A stretch of 64,000 bases of DNA from Maricaulis maris. GTDB lineage: Bacteria > Pseudomonadota > Alphaproteobacteria > Caulobacterales > Maricaulaceae. Made by a program: the position numbers and the translations under genes. The DNA lies in NCBI RefSeq assembly GCF_003634045.1, contig NZ_RBIM01000001.1, positions 310,001 through 374,000 on the forward strand, written 5' to 3'. Position 1 is the stretch's first letter. The number at the start of each line of letters is the position of its first letter. The notes beneath the pieces were generated by a model. That model ran no database searches. It was not told the DNA's origin and was given only the letters and a program-made list of their open reading frames with translations. Below are positions 8,876-16,253 of the stretch, in pieces.

Positions 8876-9072
8876 AGAACCGGCTCAAGGACTTGCGCGG
8901 CGAGAAGGGGTGGAGCCAGCAGGTGCTGGCCGACCATCTCGACGTCTCCCGCCAGACCGTCAACGCGCTGGAGACCGGCAAGTATGACCCGTCCCTGCCG
9001 CTCGCCTTCAAACTGGCCCGCCTGTTCGGCGAACCGATCGAGAGCATTTTCGATGATGAGTGGGCGGGTTAG
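8872..9072 (+). CDS. minimal XRE-family HTH regulator, cassette A
   Basis: Product of 66 aa, nearly all helix-turn-helix: RLKDLRGEKGWSQQVLADHL then VSRQTVNALETGKYDPSL. The closest style is the YgzD/YozG group of very short Xre regulators that lack a sensing domain. It probably represses its own operon through the inverted sites upstream of 8202. Its start overlaps the stop of the preceding membrane gene. Confidence 0.88.
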   Translation: MKNRLKDLRGEKGWSQQVLADHLDVSRQTVNALETGKYDPSLPLAFKLARLFGEPIESIFDDEWAG

Positions 9073-9083
9073 CGCCTGCCCAC

Positions 9084-10190
9084 TTAGTCCAGCGTCCGGC
9101 GGTAGCGCAGCATCGCCACCGCTGCGATCGCCGTGAAGATCACCAGAAGCGGCCAGATCTGGGGCCAGACGTGATCCAGTTCGGCGCCCTTCAGCATGAT
9201 CGCGCGAACCGCCCGGATGAAATGCGTGGCCGGGATGATCTGTCCCAACGCTTGTGCCCATTGCGGCATGGCGGCGAAGGGAAACATGAAACCGGACAGG
9301 AGGATGGAGGGCAGGAAGGCAAAGAAGGTCAGTTGCATCGCCTGCATCTGGCTGCGCGCCACGGTCGAGAACAAAAAACCCAGCGCCAGATTGACCAGGA
9401 TGAAGAGCGAGACTGCGACCAGGAAGGCGGGCGGCGAACCCTCAAAGGGCACGTCGAACAGCAAGCGGGCACCCAGCAGCATGATTGCCACCTGGATGAA
9501 GCCGACCACGACATAGGGCGTGATCTTGCCGATCATCACCTCGTGCGGCCGGGTCGGGGTGGAGAGGAGGGCCTCCAGCGTGCCGCGCTCGGCTTCGCGG
9601 GTCAGCGCCATCGAGGTCATCATCGCCATGGTCATGGTCAGGATGATGCCAAGAAGTCCCGGCACGATATTGAGTGCGGTCCGCCCGGCCGGATTATAGC
9701 GACGGTGAATCACGGTTTCGACGGGAGGAGACAGGTCGCCCAGCATGGGTTCCAGTGCTTGCTGGACGATGGTGGAGAAAACGCCGCTGCCAGCCCCGGC
9801 CGCCACGGGGTCTGTGGCATCGACATCGAGCAGGATTTGCGGCCGCTCGCCGCGCGCGAGGGCGCGTTCGAAGCCGGGCGGAATGGTGACGATGAAGACA
9901 GCCTCACCGTCGCGCATGGCGTTCTCAACCGAGGCACCCGGCGCGACCGTCCCGACCAGGTCGAAATACGCCGATATCTCCATGGCCTGCAGGATGGCGC
10001 GGCTGGCCGGGCCATTATCGCCCATCTCCACAAGGGTCGGCAGATGGCGCGGATCGGTATTGATGGCATAGCCGAACAGCAAGAGCTGCATCACCGGAAT
10101 GCCGACCATCATGCCGAAGGTCAGCCGGTCGCGCAGCATCTGGATGAATTCCTTGCCCAGAATGGCCAGGATGCGGGACAGGCTCTTCAC
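9084..10190 (-). CDS. ABC-2 type transporter permease
   Basis: Product of 368 aa of the YhhJ/YbhR type: one N-terminal helix, a long extracytoplasmic domain (about residues 40-175) and five C-terminal helices with the ABC-2 hallmark TREAERGTLEALLSTP. With the ATPase and membrane-fusion lipoprotein it forms a drug- or lipid-exporting tripartite pump. Only one permease is present, so it may act as a homodimer. The start overlaps the ATPase stop by 4 bp. Confidence 0.88.
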   Translation of the reverse strand: MKSLSRILAILGKEFIQMLRDRLTFGMMVGIPVMQLLLFGYAINTDPRHLPTLVEMGDNGPASRAILQAMEISAYFDLVGTVAPGASVENAMRDGEAVFIVTIPPGFERALARGERPQILLDVDATDPVAAGAGSGVFSTIVQQALEPMLGDLSPPVETVIHRRYNPAGRTALNIVPGLLGIILTMTMAMMTSMALTREAERGTLEALLSTPTRPHEVMIGKITPYVVVGFIQVAIMLLGARLLFDVPFEGSPPAFLVAVSLFILVNLALGFLFSTVARSQMQAMQLTFFAFLPSILLSGFMFPFAAMPQWAQALGQIIPATHFIRAVRAIMLKGAELDHVWPQIWPLLVIFTAIAAVAMLRYRRTLD

Positions 10191-11113
10191 TGGAAATTGT
10201 CCTCTGCGCCGCTCATCAACCAGATGAAGGCTTCTTCCAGCCCGGTCTTGGCCTCGCTCACGCTCAGCCCGTCGCGCCCGTTGTAGGGCTGCGCGGCGGC
10301 GGCTAGTGCGTCGGCATCGCGGCCGGAGATGTGCAGGGCGGCGCCAAAGCGCGCGATCTGCTCGACACCCGGATCCTGTTCCAGCGTGTCATAAACCGGC
10401 TGCAGGCCGGGACCTTCAATGCGGATCGTGTGCAGGCCGATGCGCGACGGGATCTCACCCGCGGGGGCGTCGATCAGCTTTCGGCCATAGGCGATGAAAG
10501 CGATATTGTCGCATTGCACCGCCTCATCCATGTAGTGGGTCGAGACCAGCACCGTGACGCCCTGCTTGGCCAGTCGCCGGATACGGTCCCAAAAGTCGCG
10601 CCGCGCCTTGGGATCAACGCCCGCGGTCGGTTCGTCGAGGAGCAAGAGGCCGGGCTGGTGCAGCGAGGCGGCGGCGAGGGCCAGGCGTTGTTTCCAGCCG
10701 CCGGAGAGATTGCCGGCCAGCTGTTTTGCGCGTGGCGCCAGATCATATTCCTTGAGCGCCCGGTCGACGACATCACGGACCTTGGGCAGGGCATGCAGCC
10801 GCGCCATGAAGGTCAGATTTTCGCGCACGGTCAGATCGCCATAGAGCGAGAAGCGCTGGGTCATATAGCCGACCCGTGCCTTGATCTCCCGGCTCTGGCG
10901 GATGATGTCGAGGCCGAGCGCCGTGCCGCCGCCGCCATCGGGCTTCAACAGGCCGCACATCATCCGGATCGTGGTCGTCTTGCCGGACCCGTTGGGGCCC
11001 AGAAAGCCATAGATCTTCCCGGGCGGGACAGCCATGTCGAACCCATCGACGACCCGGGTACCGCCGAAAGACTTGCTCAATCCCAGCACGTCGATGGCGA
11101 GAGCGTCACTCAT
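10187..11113 (-). CDS. ABC transporter ATP-binding protein
   Basis: Product of 308 aa. Walker A GPNGSGKTTT near residue 41, signature LSGGWKQRL (tryptophan at the position usually occupied by Q or M), Walker B LLLLDEPTAGVD, and the H-loop STHYMDEA. The extra ~90 C-terminal residues are usual for the YbhF/drug-exporter subclass. Overlaps the neighbours on both sides by 4 bp, consistent with a single polycistronic message controlled by the TetR gene. Confidence 0.92.
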   Translation of the reverse strand: MSDALAIDVLGLSKSFGGTRVVDGFDMAVPPGKIYGFLGPNGSGKTTTIRMMCGLLKPDGGGGTALGLDIIRQSREIKARVGYMTQRFSLYGDLTVRENLTFMARLHALPKVRDVVDRALKEYDLAPRAKQLAGNLSGGWKQRLALAAASLHQPGLLLLDEPTAGVDPKARRDFWDRIRRLAKQGVTVLVSTHYMDEAVQCDNIAFIAYGRKLIDAPAGEIPSRIGLHTIRIEGPGLQPVYDTLEQDPGVEQIARFGAALHISGRDADALAAAAQPYNGRDGLSVSEAKTGLEEAFIWLMSGAEDNFQ

Positions 11114-12060
11114 TGCGCAGGCTCAAGAAAGAGCGGGGTACCGGGTGGCGGCGGATCAGACGCGAAGCGGGCTTCTGCGCGATAGACCAGACGCGCCCGC
11201 TCATTGTCGGAATAGAGGATGGGCGGGGTGAATTCGGCTTCGTCGTCGATCGTCGCAATGGTCACCTCGAGACCGGTCGGGCAGGCATCACAGCTCACCC
11301 GAAGCCGGGTTCCGACCGGCAGGCTGGCCAGGGCGGGTTCCGGGATGAAGATCACGGCATGCACGGCGTCGTCGGGCAGGAGGTCATAGACCGGCGCGCT
11401 GGGTCCTGCCTGTTCGCCGCCAAAACGCAATTGGCGATGGATGCGCGCATCGACCGGAGCGCGGGTCGTGCGCTGCTCCAGCCGGTAGAGGGCGGCATCG
11501 CGGTTGGCTTCGGCGCCGGCGATCTCGGCTTGCAGGGCGCGCAGCTGATCGGCCCGGGCGGGCAGGCGCACAATGTTGAGCCGCTGGCGCATTTCATCGA
11601 CCCGGGCATCCGCCGCTGTCGCGGCAGCCCGGACAGTATCCAGTCGGGCCTGGGAGATATGGCCGTCGGCAAAGAGGGCCTGGCTGCGCTCAAGCGAATG
11701 CGCGGCGTCGTTCTGGGCGGCCAGGGCCTGGCGCAACAAGTCCCGCGCGGCCTCGATTTCCGGGTCACGGGCGCCGGCGAGGGCATCATCATAGCGCGCG
11801 GTGGCGGCATCGATGCGGGCGGTAGCGGATGCGAGGGCCGCGATTTCGGCCGTGGCGTCCTGGCGAAAGAGCTCGTCGCCCTCAATCACCCGATCGCCCT
11901 CGCGCGCGGCCGTGTCGATGAGCTGGCCGGGCTGTTGGGGTGCGATGCGGATGAAGTCGCCTTCGGCGTAGCCGTGCAGCGTGGTGTTCGTTTCCGCACT
12001 GCAGGCGGTGAGTCCCAGGGGCAGGGCCAGAAGGAGGGCAAGCGTGCGAAGTCGGGTCAT
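11110..12060 (-). CDS. HlyD-family membrane-fusion lipoprotein of ABC exporter
   Basis: Product of 316 aa. Signal peptide ends in the lipobox LGLTAC, so it is predicted to be acylated at Cys20. It is followed by a biotinyl-lipoyl-like half (FIRIAPQQPGQLIDTAAREG), a long alanine-rich coiled hairpin (about residues 70-190) and a beta-barrel (TTRAPVDARIHRQLR). It bridges the ABC permease toward the outer membrane. Closest to the YbhG group. Confidence 0.87.
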   Translation of the reverse strand: MTRLRTLALLLALPLGLTACSAETNTTLHGYAEGDFIRIAPQQPGQLIDTAAREGDRVIEGDELFRQDATAEIAALASATARIDAATARYDDALAGARDPEIEAARDLLRQALAAQNDAAHSLERSQALFADGHISQARLDTVRAAATAADARVDEMRQRLNIVRLPARADQLRALQAEIAGAEANRDAALYRLEQRTTRAPVDARIHRQLRFGGEQAGPSAPVYDLLPDDAVHAVIFIPEPALASLPVGTRLRVSCDACPTGLEVTIATIDDEAEFTPPILYSDNERARLVYRAEARFASDPPPPGTPLFLEPAQ

Positions 12061-12695
12061 AAGGCGGGAACTCGCGGCTTGAGACCATTGAGGAGAATGT
12101 CGGCCAGGGCGTCGGCCATCTCGGCTGGATCTGTGAGCTGGTCGGGCGGGAAGCCGAAAATCGAGGTCAGCGCCATATGCGCGATGCCGGGCCCGCCCGT
12201 GGCGCGCATGAAGGCGTCAGCATCGACATCCCGGAAGGCCCCGCTCTCGACACCCGCCGCAAGGAGTGCCCGCAAGGCACGGCGAGCCACATCCAGGACC
12301 TGGCTGCGGTAATGGGCAGCGATCTCCGGGAAGCGGCCGGCCTCGGCGAAGACCAGGCGCGGCGCGGCATTGATGTCCGGATCGCCCATGGCCGCGAAGA
12401 GCATGCGCAGAAGACCGCGAAAAGCGGTTTCCGGGTCCTGCGGTGCGCCCAGCGCGACCAGCTGCTCGGCACCCTTGGCCAGCTCGCCGGCGGATTGTTC
12501 GACCAAGCCGTTCAGCATGGCCTCTTTGGAGGCAAAGTAGAGATAGACCGCCCCCTTCGACAGGCCGGCTTCCCGGGCAATGTCCTCCACGCGCGCCGCG
12601 GCAAACCCCTTGGCCGAAAACACGGCGAGGGCGGCGTCGAGGATCTCGTCGGGGCGGGCGTCAGGGCGGCGTCGTCGTTTGGGAGCGGAGGTCAT
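12057..12695 (-). CDS. TetR-family repressor of the exporter operon
   Basis: Product of 212 aa beginning MTSAPKRRRRPDARPDEIL. The N-terminal DNA-binding domain reads ILDAALAVFSAKGFAAARVEDIA then LSKGAVYLYFASKEAML, the AcrR/TetR helix-turn-helix. The C-terminal half is the ligand pocket. It is first in the operon, overlaps the lipoprotein gene by 4 bp and has a palindromic operator just upstream, so it very likely represses its own operon until a drug or metabolite binds. Confidence 0.92.
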   Translation of the reverse strand: MTSAPKRRRRPDARPDEILDAALAVFSAKGFAAARVEDIAREAGLSKGAVYLYFASKEAMLNGLVEQSAGELAKGAEQLVALGAPQDPETAFRGLLRMLFAAMGDPDINAAPRLVFAEAGRFPEIAAHYRSQVLDVARRALRALLAAGVESGAFRDVDADAFMRATGGPGIAHMALTSIFGFPPDQLTDPAEMADALADILLNGLKPRVPAL

Positions 12696-12706
12696 GAGAT
12701 TGTTTA

Positions 12707-12727
12707 TAACTGACCAGTCAGTCAGTA
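12707..12727 (-). promoter_or_regulatory. TetR-type operator
   Basis: ACTGAC-CA-GTCAGT at 12709-12722, followed by a further CAGT, lies about 12 bp upstream of the TetR start. TGACTGACTGGTCAGT-like palindromes are common TetR/AcrR operators. Binding by the neighbouring regulator is inferred from position. Confidence 0.65.
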
Positions 12728-12801
12728 ACAAGGGTGGAGCCGATCGCGAATCTGGATGAAGTAGTCCGGTTCGCCCCTATCCATCGCGGAAGGAGTTCGT
12801 G

Positions 12802-13257
12802 ATGAGCTATGACACCCTTTACACCGTGCTCAACCTGTCCGTTGTGCCGGCCTGGGCCCTGCTGATCCTCGCACCTGGCTGGTCATGGACACAGCGCCTG
12901 GTTCACTGTGCATTGATCCCGCTTGTCCTGGCGGCGGTCTATCTGAGCTTCCTGACGCTGGGGATCGGCTTCGGCCAGTCCGACCCGGAGGCCGGCATGT
13001 CCAGCCTGGCCGCTGTCCAGGCCCTGTTCTCGCACCCGGTCGGCTTGCTGACCGGCTGGGTCCATTTCCTGGTCTTTGATCTTTTCGTTGGTGCCTGGAT
13101 AAGCCGCGATGCCCGGCGGATCGGCCTGGGCCGCTGGATCGTGACGCCGGCCCTCATCCTGACTTTCCTGTTCGGACCGGTCGGCCTGCTCATCCATCTC
13201 CTCGCCCGCAAGTGCAGCGGCAAGGCGGGCTGGTCGCTGGACGAGGTGGCAGGCTAG
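12802..13257 (+). CDS. ABA4-like (DUF4281) membrane protein
   Basis: Product of 151 aa with four transmembrane helices. It matches the family named after plant ABA4 (neoxanthin formation), visible in VVPAWALLILAPGW, HFLVFDLFVGAWISRDA and FLFGPVGLLIHLL. The bacterial role is not known; a carotenoid link is only by family name. The ATG at 12802 is six bases after GGAAGGAG. Divergent from the TetR operon. Confidence 0.82.
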   Translation: MSYDTLYTVLNLSVVPAWALLILAPGWSWTQRLVHCALIPLVLAAVYLSFLTLGIGFGQSDPEAGMSSLAAVQALFSHPVGLLTGWVHFLVFDLFVGAWISRDARRIGLGRWIVTPALILTFLFGPVGLLIHLLARKCSGKAGWSLDEVAG

Positions 13258-13295
13258 CGCCGCAGTGTTGTGGCGACCCGCGACTGCCCCAATAC

Positions 13296-13329
13296 GGGAG
13301 GGAGCGCGTCGGGGGTCGCGCTCCCTCCC
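13296..13329. terminator. 13-bp perfect hairpin between convergent units
   Basis: GGGAGGGAGCGCG and CGCGCTCCCTCCC pair perfectly around an 8-nt loop. It lies 38 bp after the ABA4-like gene and beyond the minus-strand attenuator terminator. There is no T-run, so termination would be weak or factor-assisted. Confidence 0.5.
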
Positions 13330-13375
13330 TGGGTTTGCATTCCGGCCGCCATGGGGGGAGAGCGGCGCAGAACAC

Positions 13376-13408
13376 AAAAAACCCTCCTCGAGCGGGCGCT
13401 CGGGAGGG
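13376..13408 (-). terminator. intrinsic terminator of orphan leader RNA
   Basis: On the minus strand CCCTCC-CGAGCG, loop CC, CGCTCG, one bulged A, GGAGGG, then six T. This is a strong rho-independent terminator 27 nt downstream of the leader-peptide stop. No gene follows in this orientation; the next gene is on the plus strand. Confidence 0.82.
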
Positions 13409-13434
13409 CCAACAACCGGGACTGTGGGGCCAGT

Positions 13435-13527
13435 CTACCGGGTGGAAGCGTCATCCTCCGCGCGCACAACCACCGCCGGCCAAAGGGCCGGGCGGGAGAG
13501 GCGATATCGGGTCTGAACTGGGTTCAT
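13435..13527 (-). CDS. candidate 30-aa leader peptide of an orphan attenuator
   Basis: A 30-codon frame that starts ATG-AAC-CCA and contains the run GTG-GTT-GTG (VVV) followed by RAEDDAST and a TAG. The codons around VVV lie in a helix whose arms (CCGGCGGTGG and CCACCCGG) mimic a 1:2 pause hairpin, and a strong terminator follows. This is the architecture of amino-acid biosynthesis attenuators such as ilv leaders, but no biosynthetic gene is downstream. A good promoter (TTGAAC-N17-CATAAG) lies upstream. Translation is unproven. Confidence 0.5.
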   Translation of the reverse strand: MNPVQTRYRLSRPALWPAVVVRAEDDASTR

Positions 13528-13590
13528 GATCGTCTCTTCTTGTGCGCAGGACCGGATGGGCCGGTCCCGAGCGGGGCTAACGGGAGGCGG

Positions 13591-13619
13591 CTTATGACGC
13601 CGTCCGACTTCGCGTTCAA
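13591..13619 (-). promoter_or_regulatory. sigma70-type promoter of the orphan leader RNA
   Basis: On the minus strand TTGAAC, 17 bp, CATAAG, about 65 bp upstream of the leader-peptide ATG. Spacing is ideal; both hexamers deviate from consensus by one to two bases. Confidence 0.5.
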
Positions 13620-13703
13620 GGCGAAATCGACACGCCTGGGTTGGATTGGCGCGAAGTGTGGCTTTTGGGTGACGGGTTCGTGGTGTGGGGTGCCGCCTTC
13701 AGT

Positions 13704-13805
13704 CCTTCTCCCGTGGGAGAAGGTGCCCGAAGGGCGGATGAGGGGGATCAGCCCGCCATCATCGGGATTTCCCCCTCACCCTGCCCCTCTCCCAAGGGAG
13801 AGGGG
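13704..13805. repeat. REP-like bilateral palindromic repeat
   Basis: Two hairpin ends (CCTTCTCCCGTGGGAGAAGG and the 22-bp palindrome at 13784-13805) enclose GATGAGGGGG...CCCCCTCACCCT, which also pair with each other. This is a familiar intergenic repeat of proteobacterial genomes. It lies directly at the 3' end of the pentapeptide-repeat gene. Confidence 0.7.
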
Positions 13806-13813
13806 AAGCGTGC

Positions 13814-16126
13814 CTAGTTGATCTGGAATTTCCGGCGCAGGGCGAGGGCCGAGAGAAAGAGGAGGATCAGCGAGATCAGCGATTGGCCCGCCGACAGCAG
13901 GCCCAGCAGCAATCGCGTGCCCGGTGCGTCCGCTGTCATCGCGGCGAAGGGCTGGCTGTCGGTCAGGGCGAATTTGAGCGGGCCGAGCATGTTGGTCAGG
14001 GCCAGTTCCAGAGCGGCGAGGCTGGCGCGGTTCAAGGCTGGGTCCGGATCGGGCCAGAGCTGGTTTGTATCCTGGCTCAGCAGGCCGAGGGCGATCATCG
14101 TGTAGAGTAGGAAGAAGATTATGGCCGTGGCGAGCAGGGCAAGCAGCGGCCGCGACGACGAGGCGCCATAGTCGGCCACGAGGCCGTAAAATCGTGAGGC
14201 GAGATTGGAGAAAATGGAGATCTGTGTTTCCGGCTTCTGCTTGATCCAGTAGACCGGCCGCCGCTCCCGCGCTTTCAGCTCCATCCGGTGAAAGGCCTGT
14301 TCGCGCTGCCGGTCACTGCCGCGCGCCATGGCGTGTTTGAGGACCAAACAGCCTTTTTCCAGCGCGGCGAAACGGGCGTCGCGGCCCCGCCTGTCGCGAT
14401 CACCATCCTTGTTGGCGTCATAGGACGGGTCCGTGCAGATGGCGGCATCGCGGCGAACAGCGGCTTCTGTCTCGTCGCGGGCCCGGTGGAAGTCGGCATT
14501 CTTGGGATGGTTTGAGCCGATCAGCACGCCCTGATCGAATATGGCCCCCTGAAAGGCGGAGAAGGGCAGGTGTTCCACACCTTTGAAATCCACCGTCTCA
14601 TGAAAGCGCGCCCCTTCCAGCGCGCCATTGCGGTGTTCAGCCTGTTCGGGAAAGCGGCAGCGAGCAAAATCCGCGAGGGCATGGAAGGTCGAACCGCGGA
14701 AGCTGAGTTCCGCACAAAACCGGGCGCCGGACCGGACGGCAGTGTCGCGCAAGCCAAACTGAAAGGCGTCGCCATATCGGACACCACCCTCGAACGTGCA
14801 ATCCCGAAAATAGGTGGCTTTTTCGAATTGGGCCTCAATAAAACGGCACTCATGCTTGGCGCTTATTTTGTCGAAGTTCGCGTTACCGCCGGAGAATTGC
14901 GCTTGATTGAAGGAAGCGTCACCGCCGGAGAATTGCGCTTTTTCGAAGTAAGCGTCTCCGCCGGAGAATTGCGCTTCTTTGAAGTTAGCGTCTCCGCCGG
15001 AGAATTGCGCTTCACTGAAGATAGCGTTTCCGCTGGAGAATTGCGCGTCCCAGAAGTAAGTGTTACCGCCGGAGAATTGCGCTTCTCTGAAGATAGCGTA
15101 TCCGCCAGAGAATTGCGCTTGTTGGAAGTTAGCGTATCCGCCGGAGAATTGCGCTTCTGTGAAGTCAGCGTCTCCGCCGGAGAATTGCGCTTCATTGAAG
15201 TCAGCGTCTCCGCCGGAGAATTGCGCTTGATTGAAGTAAGCGTATCCGCCGGAGAATTGCGCATTTTCGAAGCCAGCGTATCCGCCGGAGAATTGCGCTT
15301 TTCCGAAGTTCGCGTATCCGCCGGAGAATTGCGCTTGTTGGAAGCTCGCGTCTCCGCCGGAGAATTGCGCTTGGCTGAAGTTCGCAGGGGAGTCAAAGCG
15401 GGCGTTTCCCAGATGCAGATGTTCGAGCCAACGGGTGTGATGGGCGGTCAGATTGTAGGCACCGGGTTGGGCAGCCTGTGAGTTTGCCCCGGGCGCATCG
15501 CTATTGGTCGATCGGGCGCGGTCGGTATCAGGGTGTTCAGGCTGGCTGGGTGGGCGGGGCAGGGCGCGAAGATGGGCGCCGGTCAGCTGGGCCCGGTGAT
15601 CCGCGCCCTTGAGGGACCCTTTTTCAAAGCCATCTGTATGGATATCGCAAGATTTCGTATGACTGAACAGGCGCTCCAATTCGTCGGTGAGGGCTGTCCA
15701 CAACGGATGCGCGGGATCAATTTTCCAACTTTCCGAGCCGTCTTTCCAGCGTTCGGGCAAATGCAGGATGTGGAAACGCGGTTGGTTTGGCGTCTCGATC
15801 AGGGCGCCGTCCGCGATCAGCCGCTTGTCCCCACGCCAATGCCGGGACGCGGCATCCCAGCGGAAATAGTCCTGCAAGCTGGCAGGCCGTGCCGAAGCCG
15901 TGGCGTGGCTGGCCTCAATCAGGGTTTTCGTCTTGGCCTCGGTGTCTTCCTGTACCGACCAACCAATCCACGGATGGACCGGATCGCCATCCTCGTCCAG
16001 CCGTCCCAACCCCTCCCAGCTATAATCCGCCGCCCACCAGCCCTTCCACCATTCCTCGTCCGCCGCTTTGATCGCGGCCTGGCGTTCTTCCTTGGTCAGC
16101 ATGGGTTTGGCGCTCTTGTCCTGCAT
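13814..16126 (-). CDS. pentapeptide-repeat protein with two-helix membrane tail
   Basis: Product of 770 aa. Residues 1-240 are a tryptophan- and charge-rich region of unknown fold. Residues 253-420 are fourteen near-identical 12-residue units, AQFSGG(D/Y/N)AxFxx, that should form a right-handed quadrilateral beta helix. More divergent A-F repeats follow to about residue 560. The C-terminus has two hydrophobic helices (about 661-683 and 739-763) joined by a 55-residue loop that includes a hydrophobic stretch, reminiscent of two-helix ion channels. No signal peptide is visible, so the repeat domain is probably cytoplasmic. Function unknown. It stands alone, divergent from lysK. Confidence 0.85.
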   Translation of the reverse strand: MQDKSAKPMLTKEERQAAIKAADEEWWKGWWAADYSWEGLGRLDEDGDPVHPWIGWSVQEDTEAKTKTLIEASHATASARPASLQDYFRWDAASRHWRGDKRLIADGALIETPNQPRFHILHLPERWKDGSESWKIDPAHPLWTALTDELERLFSHTKSCDIHTDGFEKGSLKGADHRAQLTGAHLRALPRPPSQPEHPDTDRARSTNSDAPGANSQAAQPGAYNLTAHHTRWLEHLHLGNARFDSPANFSQAQFSGGDASFQQAQFSGGYANFGKAQFSGGYAGFENAQFSGGYAYFNQAQFSGGDADFNEAQFSGGDADFTEAQFSGGYANFQQAQFSGGYAIFREAQFSGGNTYFWDAQFSSGNAIFSEAQFSGGDANFKEAQFSGGDAYFEKAQFSGGDASFNQAQFSGGNANFDKISAKHECRFIEAQFEKATYFRDCTFEGGVRYGDAFQFGLRDTAVRSGARFCAELSFRGSTFHALADFARCRFPEQAEHRNGALEGARFHETVDFKGVEHLPFSAFQGAIFDQGVLIGSNHPKNADFHRARDETEAAVRRDAAICTDPSYDANKDGDRDRRGRDARFAALEKGCLVLKHAMARGSDRQREQAFHRMELKARERRPVYWIKQKPETQISIFSNLASRFYGLVADYGASSSRPLLALLATAIIFFLLYTMIALGLLSQDTNQLWPDPDPALNRASLAALELALTNMLGPLKFALTDSQPFAAMTADAPGTRLLLGLLSAGQSLISLILLFLSALALRRKFQIN
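14867..15370 (-). repeat. fourteen tandem 36-bp coding repeats
   Basis: The 36-bp unit encodes AQFSGG(D/Y/N)AxFxx; the constant part reads GGAGAATTGCGCTT on the plus strand. The positions encoding the second and fourth-fifth variable residues differ while the scaffold bases are almost identical, suggesting recent expansion with selection or drift at the variable codons. Not CRISPR: the whole array is translated. Confidence 0.88.
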
Positions 16127-16253
16127 CTTCCGCGCGAGTTAAGCGCAGCCGCGTCGAAAAGGCCATCGCTGCCAAGCCCCGCCAGCTTGACCCTGCAGCG
16201 CTTCCCCTCTACCTCGCGAGCTTCTGTCCACATGCATGAGAAAGTTGCCCGGG

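Noticed and set aside
13270-13821. 183-aa frame in the gap before the pentapeptide-repeat gene
   Set aside because: Runs through a terminator hairpin, the leader RNA and a REP-like repeat; no protein features.
14867-15370. CRISPR array (36-bp periodic repeats)
   Set aside because: Unit length is contiguous with no unrelated spacers, the array is in frame within a gene and encodes AQFSGG units; no cas genes.
14570-15481. Plus-strand frame with repeated SVSAGELR units
   Set aside because: It is the antisense reading of the 36-bp pentapeptide repeats; the minus-strand product has a coherent fold and N- and C-terminal domains.
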